A stretch of DNA of 64,000 nucleotides from Paenibacillus sp. MAHUQ-63 (GTDB lineage Bacteria > Bacillota > Bacilli > Paenibacillales > NBRC-103111), in contig NZ_JARADB010000004.1 of NCBI RefSeq assembly GCF_028765165.1, positions 310,001 through 374,000 on the forward strand. Reading direction: 5' to 3'. Shown here piece by piece: positions 51,543-59,850 of this stretch. A program made the position numbers and the translations under genes. Every line of letters begins with the position of its first letter. The stretch's first letter is position 1. The notes beneath the pieces are model-generated. The model did not search any database. It had not been told where the DNA came from and saw only the letters and a program-made list of their open reading frames with translations.

Positions 51543-54104
51543 GTGGCGAAACGCAAGAAAAAAGGCAAAGCTCTAAAAACAAGCTTACTATTTGAGTTAT
51601 ACGGCATACTGATTTTGATTTTCTCGGTCATTGCGCTTGCCCATCAGGGGCATGTCGGGAATTCGCTCATTTACCTCTTTCGGTTTTTCGTAGGAACGTG
51701 GTACTCGCTAATACCGCTCATATTCATATATGTGGCCTTATATGCCATGATCAAACGGGCTTGGCCGCAGATGGTGACCCCCAAGAAAGTCGGTATTCTG
51801 CTGTTCATTCTTGGACTATTGATCAAGAATCAGATTGATTTGTTCGCTCAGCTTTATCCGGATGGCGGCTTCAGCTCCGGCAAAATCATTTCCTCTACAT
51901 GGAATGCCATGCTGGACGGATTGAAGCCTACGGATGCCGGCAAAGCCGCTTTGGAATACGGGATCGGCGGAGGCATGATCGGTGCCGTACTCTACAGCAT
52001 CTTATACTTTCTGTTCGACTATCTGGGCGCTAGACTCATTCAATATGCGCTGTTTGTTATCGGTTTCATCCTGGCCACAGGAATTTCCTACGTCGACATC
52101 GGCAATGTGATCCGCGGCCGATTCAGCAACGTCGGACAAAATTTCAAGGACAGGATGCAGGAATGGCTGCAGGACCGGGATGCCCGCCAGCCTCAACCTG
52201 CCACAGCGGGGGCCAGCGAGAAGAAGGTGAGGAAGCCGGCCTACGTGCCTGTCGACGATGAATTCGACGAGGAAGTGTTCCAGCCGGTCAAGAAGGCGAA
52301 GAAGTCGCCCTTGTTCATGGAACTGCTGCGTCCGATCAAAGAGGGGCGCAAGAAACGTGAGACTGCTCCAGTCGATGAGCAGGACGATGACTTTCAACAT
52401 GCAACGGATGACGAAGCTGCGGAACAAGTCGTTTATAAGTCTGGCACCGTACAAGCTGCAGACGATCTTGCGGGCGACGAAGGTGAGCTTCCCGTAACGC
52501 CGATCATTCGCGATTTCCAAGAGCAGGTGTTCCAGGAAGCGCAGCAAACGGTCAAGCCTGCTGCCGCCCCACCGCTCAGCGCGGTTCCCAAACCGCAGTC
52601 CGGAGGATCCGCAAGCGCGGAAGGGGACGATGAACCGGTTACGCTCGAATTCCAAGAGAATGTGCCCGTTGTCCAGACACGGCCCTACGAAATGCCGTCG
52701 CTTGAACTGCTGGCTAAGCCGGCAGTCGGCAAAGGCAGCGAAATGTCCGACTACAAAGCCAATGCCAGGAAGCTGGAAGCAACGCTGGAGAGCTTCGGCG
52801 TCCGGGCGAAGGTGCTTGAAGTCGTCCGCGGACCGGCAGTTACTCGCTATGAGATACAGCCGGATGTCGGCGTGAAGGTGAGCCGGATCGTCTCCTTGAC
52901 GGACGATATTGCCTTGGCGCTGGCTGCCAAGGATATCCGGATGGAAGCCCCGATACCGGGGAAATCGGCCATCGGGATTGAAGTCCCGAACCTGGAGGTT
53001 TCGGTCGTTACGATGCGGGAAGTGATGGAAACGTCCGCCTTCCAGGAATCCGCCTCGCGGCTCTCCGTGGTGTTAGGGCGCGATATTTCCGGACAGCCGA
53101 TTGTCGGCAACCTGGCGAGAATGCCCCATTTGCTCGTAGCAGGAGCAACGGGTTCAGGGAAATCCGTCTGTATCAACGGGATTATTACAAGCATTCTATA
53201 CAAAGCGAAGCCGAACGAAGTGAAATTTCTGATGATCGACCCCAAAATGGTCGAGCTCAATGTGTATAACGGAATTCCGCACCTGCTGGCTCCGGTCGTT
53301 ACTGACCCGCGCAGAGCATCGCTTGCGCTCAAGAAAGTCGTTGTCGAGATGGAGAAGCGATATGAGCTATTCTCCAAAAGCGGAACACGCAACATCGAGG
53401 GTTATAATGCGATGCTGACTGAGAGCGGAACAGCCGCTCCGCTGCCGTACTATGTGGTCATCGTGGACGAGTTGGCCGACTTGATGATGGTCGCCGCGAA
53501 CGATGTGGAGGACTCGATCTGCCGTTTGGCGCAAATGGCCCGTGCTGCGGGCATTCACTTGATTATTGCGACACAGCGTCCATCCGTTGACGTCATTACA
53601 GGGGTCATCAAAGCGAACATCCCTTCGCGTATCGCCTTCGGTGTATCTTCGCAGGTGGACTCTCGGACGATCCTGGATATGGTCGGGGCGGAGAAATTGC
53701 TGGGCCGGGGCGATATGCTATATTTGCCTGTAGGCGCATCCAAACCTGTACGCGTACAGGGAGCCTTTCTTTCCGATCAAGAGGTCGAGCATGTAGTTAC
53801 ATTCGTTCGGACTCAAGAGCAAGCTAATTACCAAGAGGAATTGGTACCGCAAGTAGAGGATATGCCGGAGCAAAACAACGAGGTTGAGGACGAGCTCTAC
53901 GACCAGGCGGTCCAGATCGTGCTGGAAGCGAAACAAGCGTCCGTCTCCCTGCTCCAAAGGCGCATGCGAGTCGGCTACACACGTGCGGCCAGACTTGTGG
54001 ATGCAATGGAAGCCAAAGGCGTCGTCGGCCCTTATGAGGGAAGTAAGCCTCGTGAGGTGTTAATGTCGATTGAGCAGTACCATCATAACCGAATCTCCTC
54101 ATAA
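51543..54104 (+). CDS. spoIIIE: SpoIIIE/FtsK DNA translocase
   Basis: A membrane-anchored DNA pump that moves the chromosome into the forespore and clears DNA from septa. Four membrane helices lie within residues 10-185 and are followed by a charged linker (about 200-390). The motor follows, with Walker A GATGSGKS at residues 534-541 and IVDELADLMM as Walker B. The C-terminal gamma winged helix (ASVSLLQRRMRVGYTRAARL) reads DNA orientation. GTG 51543 with GGGGGTGA upstream gives 853 residues. B. subtilis SpoIIIE is 787; the linker accounts for the difference. Confidence 0.97.
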   Translation: MAKRKKKGKALKTSLLFELYGILILIFSVIALAHQGHVGNSLIYLFRFFVGTWYSLIPLIFIYVALYAMIKRAWPQMVTPKKVGILLFILGLLIKNQIDLFAQLYPDGGFSSGKIISSTWNAMLDGLKPTDAGKAALEYGIGGGMIGAVLYSILYFLFDYLGARLIQYALFVIGFILATGISYVDIGNVIRGRFSNVGQNFKDRMQEWLQDRDARQPQPATAGASEKKVRKPAYVPVDDEFDEEVFQPVKKAKKSPLFMELLRPIKEGRKKRETAPVDEQDDDFQHATDDEAAEQVVYKSGTVQAADDLAGDEGELPVTPIIRDFQEQVFQEAQQTVKPAAAPPLSAVPKPQSGGSASAEGDDEPVTLEFQENVPVVQTRPYEMPSLELLAKPAVGKGSEMSDYKANARKLEATLESFGVRAKVLEVVRGPAVTRYEIQPDVGVKVSRIVSLTDDIALALAAKDIRMEAPIPGKSAIGIEVPNLEVSVVTMREVMETSAFQESASRLSVVLGRDISGQPIVGNLARMPHLLVAGATGSGKSVCINGIITSILYKAKPNEVKFLMIDPKMVELNVYNGIPHLLAPVVTDPRRASLALKKVVVEMEKRYELFSKSGTRNIEGYNAMLTESGTAAPLPYYVVIVDELADLMMVAANDVEDSICRLAQMARAAGIHLIIATQRPSVDVITGVIKANIPSRIAFGVSSQVDSRTILDMVGAEKLLGRGDMLYLPVGASKPVRVQGAFLSDQEVEHVVTFVRTQEQANYQEELVPQVEDMPEQNNEVEDELYDQAVQIVLEAKQASVSLLQRRMRVGYTRAARLVDAMEAKGVVGPYEGSKPREVLMSIEQYHHNRISS

Positions 54105-54119
54105 TTCTCGATGTCGAGC

Positions 54120-54146
54120 ACACTCTCCGGAAGGAGAGTGTTTTTT
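54120..54146 (+). terminator. Rho-independent terminator after spoIIIE
   Basis: ACACTCTCC pairs perfectly with GGAGAGTGT around a GGAA loop, followed by six T. Confidence 0.9.
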
Positions 54147-54149
54147 GTT

Positions 54150-54180
54150 TGCATAAACGATGTCTCCCTTTCTCATAATA
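54150..54180 (+). promoter_or_regulatory. Sigma-G-like promoter before the SleB-type gene
   Basis: TGCATA (54150-54155), 18 bases, then CATAATA (54174-54180). Each box differs at one base from the B. subtilis sigma-G pattern TGAATA/CATACTA, and spacing is right. It directly follows the spoIIIE terminator. sleB is a sigma-G gene in B. subtilis. Confidence 0.6.
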
Positions 54181-54234
54181 AGCAAAGAAAAGCAAGAAAA
54201 GGCTCTTATTTGAAAAGTGAGGTTGAGAAGGGGA

Positions 54235-55029
54235 ATGAATAAACGGTTAATCGTGTTAACTTTTTGTATTGTTTTCGTTCTTGTTGTCGCTTTCCAGTTA
54301 AAAGGGAAATTTAATCCTCCGGCACAAGAGACGTTCAGCAAGAATGAAATCCGTTATGGTGCAACGGGCTCGGACGTGAATGAGCTGCAGGGCCGATTGA
54401 AGTTCATAGGCTTCTACGGCGGTAATATTGATGGCGACTTTGGCTATAAGACATTAACAGCCGTGAAACGTTTTCAAGGTGAGTTCGGAATGATTGTGGA
54501 TGGCATCGTGGGCCCTAAGACGAAGTTGAAGCTGTGGGAAGCGACGAAAAATTGGAAGCCGACTGCACCTGCGACAGGCGGAGGGGGAAGCGGCACCGGC
54601 ACCGGCACTGGCACCGAGAATACGACTTCAACCGATAAGCCGGCAAATTTAATTCCTTCCAACAATCTGGGGCTGTCGGAGCAAGATATTAATTTGATGG
54701 CTAATGCCGTACATGGCGAGGCTCGGGGTGAACCGTATGTGGGACAAGTGGCCGTGGCCGCCGTCATTTTGAACCGAGTGAAATCGGCGAGCTTTCCGAA
54801 TACCGTGTCTGGCGTTATTTTTCAACCGGGCGCTTTCACAGCCGTAGCCGACGGTCAAATTTGGCTCACGCCGAACGAGTCGACGAAGAAAGCGGTTCGA
54901 GATGCTTTGAGCGGATGGGATCCGACAGGCGGATGCATTTACTATTTCAATCCGGCAACCGCAACGTCCAAATGGATTTGGAGCCGGCCTCAAGTGAAAA
55001 CAATCGGTAAACACATCTTTTGTAAATAA
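54235..55029 (+). CDS. SleB-type spore cortex-lytic enzyme
   Basis: A 264-residue exported cell wall hydrolase with an N-terminal membrane or signal helix (residues 4-22). A peptidoglycan-binding domain 1 follows (about 40-102, with GSDVNELQGRLKFIGFYGG), then a Gly-Thr repeat linker (about 120-135). The C-terminal Hydrolase_2 domain has the likely catalytic E162 in HGEARGEPY. This is the SleB architecture of lytic transglycosylases that degrade spore cortex at germination. ATG 54235 was chosen for the signal; GTG 54217 is possible. There is no YpeB partner next to it. Confidence 0.92.
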   Translation: MNKRLIVLTFCIVFVLVVAFQLKGKFNPPAQETFSKNEIRYGATGSDVNELQGRLKFIGFYGGNIDGDFGYKTLTAVKRFQGEFGMIVDGIVGPKTKLKLWEATKNWKPTAPATGGGGSGTGTGTGTENTTSTDKPANLIPSNNLGLSEQDINLMANAVHGEARGEPYVGQVAVAAVILNRVKSASFPNTVSGVIFQPGAFTAVADGQIWLTPNESTKKAVRDALSGWDPTGGCIYYFNPATATSKWIWSRPQVKTIGKHIFCK

Positions 55030-55044
55030 ATGATTAAAAGGACA

Positions 55045-55076
55045 AGGAGAAGGAACCGCCTTTGGTTGCTTCTCCT
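55045..55076 (+). other. Inverted repeat after the SleB-type gene
   Basis: AGGAGAAG (55045-55052) pairs with CTTCTCCT (55069-55076), and after one mismatch AACC pairs with GGTT around a 6-base loop. There is no T-run. The right arm overlaps the -35 of the next promoter. Confidence 0.55.
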
Positions 55077-55095
55077 CTTCGTATAGGAATATAAT
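55066..55095 (+). promoter_or_regulatory. Sigma-A-like promoter for ymfF-ymfH-ymfI
   Basis: TTGCTT and a perfect TATAAT are separated by 18 bases, 36 bases upstream of the ymfF start. Confidence 0.6.
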
Positions 55096-55131
55096 GGATG
55101 TAGATTCCGATCTCAGAAGGGAGACTGACCT

Positions 55132-56412
55132 TTGAAGCATATACAATTTGAGCGCACTACGTTGAACCACATTCGTTTGCATGTGCTGCCGACAGACCGG
55201 TTCAAAACGTTTGCTATTTCCGTGTACATAGGCCGGCCCTTAGACGAAGAAACGGTCACGAATACGGCGTTGACCCCGTTCGTATTAAGAAGAGGAACCG
55301 AATCGCGGCCGGAAACCAAGCAATTTCGCGAATATTTGGACGATTTATACGGCGCTGGATTCGGGTTCGATATTTATAAAAGAGGCGACTACCAGATCGT
55401 ACAGATGCGGATGGATATTATTAACGACCGGTTCGTGAAATCGGCGGAATCCCTGCTGAAACAAGGGCTTGAGTTTGTAGGGGAGACGCTGACGCGCCCG
55501 GCGCTGGAGGAGAATCGTTTCCGCAGCAAATATGTGGACTCCGAGAAACAGACGCTTCAGAAGCGGATTGAATCGGTGATCAATGATAAAATCCGTTACG
55601 CGGCTGAGCGCTGTATCGAAGAAATGTGCAGCGGTGATCCGTACCGGCTCCATCCGTTAGGCAAAATTGCGGATTTGGACCGTATTAATCCCGAACAGCT
55701 GTACGAACAATATAAGGAATGGCTGCAAACGTCTCCGTTGGATATTTATGTCGTAGGGAATACGACGCTTGCTGAGGTTGAGGGCATTGTCCGGACTGCA
55801 TTCAATATCGATAGAAAGCAGGACGTCGGTTATGTAACTTCCGCACCGCGGGGGACTTCCGGCGAAGTGAAGACGGTTGTCGAGCGTCTGGATGTCAACC
55901 AGGGCAAGCTGAATATGGGTCTGCGCACGAACATATCGTATCGTGATGAGCTTTATCCGGTTGCTTTGATGTACAATGGTGTTCTTGGCGGTTACCCGCA
56001 TTCCAAACTATTCATCAATGTCCGTGAGAAAGCTAGCTTGGCTTACTATGCTTCATCCCGTTTCGACGGACACAAAGGGATTCTGACGATTCAATCCGGG
56101 ATTGAGATGGCGAATTATGAGAAAGCGGTTGATATTATCCGCAAGCAGCTAACGGCGATGGAGCAGGGAGACATCAACGACATCGAACTGAGCCAAACCC
56201 GGGCGATGATTGCCAATCAATTGAGAGAAATACAGGATTCCGCGTTCGAACTGATTTCTTTTGATTTCAATGCGATCTTATCGGGGAAAGAACGTACGGT
56301 AACCGGCTTGATCGAGTCCGTGGAACAAATCGATGTTGCGGCGATTGCCGACGCAGCCAAGAAAGTTCAGCTGGATACGATTTACTTTTTGCGGGATCAG
56401 AAAGGAGAGTAG
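55132..56412 (+). CDS. ymfF: YmfF, M16-like protein linked to EF-P 5-aminopentanol modification
   Basis: A 426-residue M16-fold protein without the zinc motif HxxEH: the corresponding place reads LTPFVLRRGTES. It is therefore the inactive-type partner, pairing with active YmfH as in two-subunit M16 peptidases. NCBI family naming ties it to 5-aminopentanol modification of EF-P. ALMYNGVLGGYPHSKLFINVREKASLAYY is the conserved C-terminal M16 region, cited here only by position (about residues 282-310). The TTG start has AAGGGAG upstream. Confidence 0.93.
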   Translation: MKHIQFERTTLNHIRLHVLPTDRFKTFAISVYIGRPLDEETVTNTALTPFVLRRGTESRPETKQFREYLDDLYGAGFGFDIYKRGDYQIVQMRMDIINDRFVKSAESLLKQGLEFVGETLTRPALEENRFRSKYVDSEKQTLQKRIESVINDKIRYAAERCIEEMCSGDPYRLHPLGKIADLDRINPEQLYEQYKEWLQTSPLDIYVVGNTTLAEVEGIVRTAFNIDRKQDVGYVTSAPRGTSGEVKTVVERLDVNQGKLNMGLRTNISYRDELYPVALMYNGVLGGYPHSKLFINVREKASLAYYASSRFDGHKGILTIQSGIEMANYEKAVDIIRKQLTAMEQGDINDIELSQTRAMIANQLREIQDSAFELISFDFNAILSGKERTVTGLIESVEQIDVAAIADAAKKVQLDTIYFLRDQKGE

Positions 56413-56415
56413 GCC

Positions 56416-57705
56416 ATGAAAGTTGTTCCATATCCACACCTGGGTGAAACGATTTATCACGAAGTGCTTGAGAATGGGCTTCATGTGTTTGTTCTCCCCA
56501 AAGAAGGGTTTCAGAAAACGTACGCAACGTTCACGACGAAATATGGCTCGATCGACAATGATTTCCAAGTTGAGGGCAAGGAAGCCGTGCAGGTGCCGGA
56601 CGGCATCGCACATTTCCTGGAGCATAAAATGTTTGAGGAGCCGGAAGGCGATATATTCGCTACATTCGCATCAAACGGAGCTTCGGCTAACGCATTCACA
56701 AGCTTTGACCGGACCGCGTATTTGTTCTCCTCTACTGACAATTATTTAACGAATTTAACGACGCTAATTAATTTCGTGCAAAACCCATACTTTACCGACG
56801 AGAACGTCGAGAAAGAGAAGGGCATTATCGGTCAGGAGATCAAGATGTATGAGGACAATGCCGACTGGCGCAGCTATTACGGATTGATCGAATCCTTATA
56901 CGCCAAGCATCCTATTCATATCGATATCGCCGGAACGGTAGCATCGATTTCCGAGATAACCAAAGAAACTTTGTATGAGTGCTATAACACGTTTTACCAT
57001 CCGAGCAATATGAGCCTGTTCGTCGTGGGAGGCGTAGATCCGGAAGAAGTCATTAAGCTTGTCAGGGATAACCAAGCGGCCAAAACATTCCCGCCGCAGG
57101 GCGAAATCAAGCGCTTCTTCCCGGAAGAGCCGGCAGAAGTGAACGAGGCTCGCAGAGTGACGATGCTGCCGGTTTCGATGCCCAAATGTTTAATCGGTTT
57201 AAAGGAGGCGGCGCCTTCCGTACAAGGCAAGGAGCTGCTGGTCCGCGAATTGACGACGAAAGTGATGCTGGACGTTCTATTCAGCTCAAGCTCGGATATT
57301 TATCAATCGTTATATGATGAACAACTAATTACGGATAACTTCGGACATGAGTATAACTGCAGCGATGGGTACGCCTTCTCCATTCTCGGCGGCGATACGA
57401 AGCATCCCGATCAGCTGGTCGCCCGCATCCGGGAGGAAGTGGAGAAGCGGAAGAGTACGGGGCTGGACGAAGTGACGTTTGAGCGCAGCCGGAAGAAGAA
57501 AATCGGCAATTTCCTGCGAATGATGAATTCACCGGAATCCATTGCGAACGAGTTTACGAAATACCGGTTCAAAGGAATCGATCTGTTCGATATATTACCG
57601 GTCTATGAGCAAATTACCCTAGATGATGTGAATCGCCGGTTCCGGGAGCATTTCGATTGGAGTAAGCTTGCGGTATCTATTGTCCAAAGCCGTGAGAAGT
57701 CGTGA
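56416..57705 (+). CDS. ymfH: YmfH, M16 zinc peptidase linked to EF-P modification
   Basis: A 429-residue M16 peptidase-like protein with an intact inverted zinc motif HFLEHKMFEEPEGD (H66, E69, H70) and the downstream ENVEKEKGIIGQEIKMYEDN helix that supplies the third ligand. It probably forms a pair with YmfF, encoded 3 bases upstream. The ATG has AAAGGAG upstream. The stop overlaps ymfI by 4 bases. Confidence 0.94.
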   Translation: MKVVPYPHLGETIYHEVLENGLHVFVLPKEGFQKTYATFTTKYGSIDNDFQVEGKEAVQVPDGIAHFLEHKMFEEPEGDIFATFASNGASANAFTSFDRTAYLFSSTDNYLTNLTTLINFVQNPYFTDENVEKEKGIIGQEIKMYEDNADWRSYYGLIESLYAKHPIHIDIAGTVASISEITKETLYECYNTFYHPSNMSLFVVGGVDPEEVIKLVRDNQAAKTFPPQGEIKRFFPEEPAEVNEARRVTMLPVSMPKCLIGLKEAAPSVQGKELLVRELTTKVMLDVLFSSSSDIYQSLYDEQLITDNFGHEYNCSDGYAFSILGGDTKHPDQLVARIREEVEKRKSTGLDEVTFERSRKKKIGNFLRMMNSPESIANEFTKYRFKGIDLFDILPVYEQITLDDVNRRFREHFDWSKLAVSIVQSREKS

Positions 57706-58457
57706 CCTTCACGAAGCCGTTTAACGAACAAACCGTCCTCATCACGGGAGCAAGCCGCGGCATTGGAGCAGCCATTGCCGAGCGGTTTGCCGCGGTAGGC
57801 ATGCAAGTCGTCATCCACTACCGCGACTCCCACGAGGCGGCGAATGAAGTGGCGAGAGCTTGTATGAAGCATGGCGCCAAAGTATTGACGGTATCAGCTG
57901 ATGTGAAGTCGCGTGAACAGATTATGGCGATGAAAGAGAAGCTAGAGCAGAAGGATATGATCCCCGATATCGTTGTGAATAACGCCGGTATTGCCCATTA
58001 TGGTTTGCTCTCCGATGTTAGCGAGGAAGAGTGGGATGCGGTGATGAACGTGAATCTTAAGGGAGCTTTCCTCTGTTCGCAAACGTTCATGAAGGCTATG
58101 ATCTCCCAAAAGTACGGACGTATCATTAATGTTTCTTCCATATGGGGCATCTCGGGCGCTTCCTGCGAAGTCGTTTACTCCACAGCCAAGGGCGGCCTGA
58201 ATGCTTTCACCAAAGCGCTGGCTAAGGAGTTGGCCCCCTCGGGAGTGACGGTGAACGCCGTTGCACCGGGAGCGGTCGAAACTGAAATGATGTCCGGCTT
58301 CGAGACGGAAGAGCGTGATGCGATTGCCAGCGAAATTCCGGTCGGCCGCTTCGCCATGCCGCATGAAGTTGCTTCGCTCGTCTATTTCTTGGCTCTTCCG
58401 GAATCAGGATACATAACGGGTCAGATTATTAGTCCCAACGGCGGTTGGCTGACTTAG
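57702..58457 (+). CDS. ymfI: YmfI, SDR-family EF-P 5-aminopentanone reductase
   Basis: A short-chain dehydrogenase of 251 residues. In B. subtilis YmfI reduces 5-aminopentanone on EF-P lysine to 5-aminopentanol, which is needed for full EF-P function and swarming. The NADP motif TGASRGIG is near the start, NNAG is present, and the active-site YSTAK places Y159 and K163. It resembles FabG, but the operon with ymfF and ymfH supports the EF-P role. GTG start overlapping ymfH (GTGA). Confidence 0.92.
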   Translation: MTFTKPFNEQTVLITGASRGIGAAIAERFAAVGMQVVIHYRDSHEAANEVARACMKHGAKVLTVSADVKSREQIMAMKEKLEQKDMIPDIVVNNAGIAHYGLLSDVSEEEWDAVMNVNLKGAFLCSQTFMKAMISQKYGRIINVSSIWGISGASCEVVYSTAKGGLNAFTKALAKELAPSGVTVNAVAPGAVETEMMSGFETEERDAIASEIPVGRFAMPHEVASLVYFLALPESGYITGQIISPNGGWLT

Positions 58458-58552
58458 GACGATTGTAAGAACTCCGCGCATATTTTTGAGCTGAGAAGCG
58501 AATATTACTTATGTAATGACCATCTCTCATAACTCAAAGGAGGCTTCTTACA

Positions 58553-58804
58553 ATGGCTACAGTACTTAAGGTATTTGATAAGTGGAAAGAATTCCTGGCA
58601 GAGCGTGTCAGCCAAGCTGGACAAGCTGGGATGAGCGATGAAATCATCTCGAAGCTCGCTTTTCAAATCGGTGAATTTCTAGCAACTAAAGTGGATCCGG
58701 AGAATGAGCAAGAACGTTTGCTCAAAGAGCTATGGGACGCAGGGGATGAGCAAGAAAAACGCACAATCGCCCGCCTCATGGTAAAATTAGTAGACAAAGG
58801 GTAA
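58553..58804 (+). CDS. ymfJ: YmfJ, DUF3243 protein
   Basis: An 83-residue acidic helical protein of the DUF3243 family, of unknown function. Recognisable elements are FDKWKEFLAERVSQAGQAGM, FQIGEFLATKVDPENEQER and LLKELWDAGDEQEKRTIA. The ATG has AAAGGAGG upstream. It is set off from ymfI by 95 bases and closed by a terminator, so it may be a single-gene unit. Confidence 0.9.
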   Translation: MATVLKVFDKWKEFLAERVSQAGQAGMSDEIISKLAFQIGEFLATKVDPENEQERLLKELWDAGDEQEKRTIARLMVKLVDKG

Positions 58805-58837
58805 TAACCGTTTTACAATTCAATAGGGTACTATGTG

Positions 58838-58863
58838 AAAGCCTCCTTCTTTCGGAGGCTTTT
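58838..58863 (+). terminator. Rho-independent terminator after ymfJ
   Basis: AAAGCCTCC (58838-58846) pairs perfectly with GGAGGCTTT (58854-58862) around a 7-base loop and ends in four T. Confidence 0.8.
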
Positions 58864-58896
58864 GCACGCTTTCTAAGGTAGAAAGGAATCGAAGTC

Positions 58897-59748
58897 ATGG
58901 TAATCAAACGTTCTTTGCTTCTTGTTTTGCTCTTATCGATTTTTATAACAGGTTGTGGTAGTCGGGGAATTCCTGTCATTAAGCAGGAGTTAATGGATAA
59001 GAAATTGTCTGTCTTGATGCTTTCAAGCGCCAGCTTGTCGGATACGGCGAAGCAATCCGTCGGGAATGCCCTTCAGAGATGGAGAAACGTCAATTTCATC
59101 GCCTATGATTGGTTCAAAGATTTGAATGCGATTGATGACGCTGTGCTTGCCAAATTGAAAGCGAGTTCTTACGATTACATTTATGTCATTGGCAACGATT
59201 TATTTCCTTCCGCCAATGCCGTGATTCAGCAAGGGCTCACTACGGGTAAATGGACACTAGTACAAAGCAAGCTTGACCCGGCTGGAACCGCTAATGGTGC
59301 CATCGATCAAGCGGCATTCCTGCAAATTGACGCAGGGCAGATTGAGGGCTTGAAAACCAAATGGATTCAAGATTTGTTAGCGCAAAATGTGACCGTCGAA
59401 TGGGTGACGCGCAGCGACCGTCCGATCCCGTCGGAATGGGCGCCATCCGAGGAGTCCGACCATATCGTTCTCCTCGATAACAATGAGCAATGGTTCCAGC
59501 AGTTATCGTTCCAGACTAGACAGCATTCCGCCAGCTGGATCATTTTCTATTCGCCTGCAACGGAAGCGCAGCTGCAAAGAGCGAAAACATTGGGCGTCTC
59601 GGTAATCGATGTTTCCAACGCGCTGTCGGCAGATTTGAATTGGGACCAGATTCTGGAGAACCGTTTGGCGGTAATGGTCAACCATTCCTGGCAAAAAGGT
59701 TCTTTAAGTTATAATGCTCAAGAATTGACGACCTTGAAAATGAATTAA
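58897..59748 (+). CDS. Uncharacterised lipoprotein
   Basis: I do not recognise this 283-residue protein. It has a lipoprotein signal peptide: basic start, hydrophobic core, and a lipobox ITGC with the lipid-modified C20. The mature part alternates hydrophobic strands and helices (KLSVLMLSSASLSDTAKQ, YDYIYVIGNDLFPSANAV, SWIIFYSPATEAQLQ). This suggests a type-1 periplasmic-binding-like or Med/BMP-like alpha/beta fold, by pattern only. The ATG has AAAGGAA upstream. It stands between ymfJ and ymfK. Confidence 0.85.
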   Translation: MVIKRSLLLVLLLSIFITGCGSRGIPVIKQELMDKKLSVLMLSSASLSDTAKQSVGNALQRWRNVNFIAYDWFKDLNAIDDAVLAKLKASSYDYIYVIGNDLFPSANAVIQQGLTTGKWTLVQSKLDPAGTANGAIDQAAFLQIDAGQIEGLKTKWIQDLLAQNVTVEWVTRSDRPIPSEWAPSEESDHIVLLDNNEQWFQQLSFQTRQHSASWIIFYSPATEAQLQRAKTLGVSVIDVSNALSADLNWDQILENRLAVMVNHSWQKGSLSYNAQELTTLKMN

Positions 59749-59850
59749 TTTTCATGTGCAAGAGCAGGAAAATGACGAAATTTGTAGAAATTTAATATGT
59801 ATGAATTAAGTAACGATTCGTTTGTTACAGATTGCGATGAGGTGGAAGAA

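Noticed and set aside
58500..58534. Sigma-G-like pieces (GAATA and CATAACT) before ymfJ
   Set aside because: The boxes are 23 bases apart and the -10 fits poorly; spacing excludes a normal promoter.
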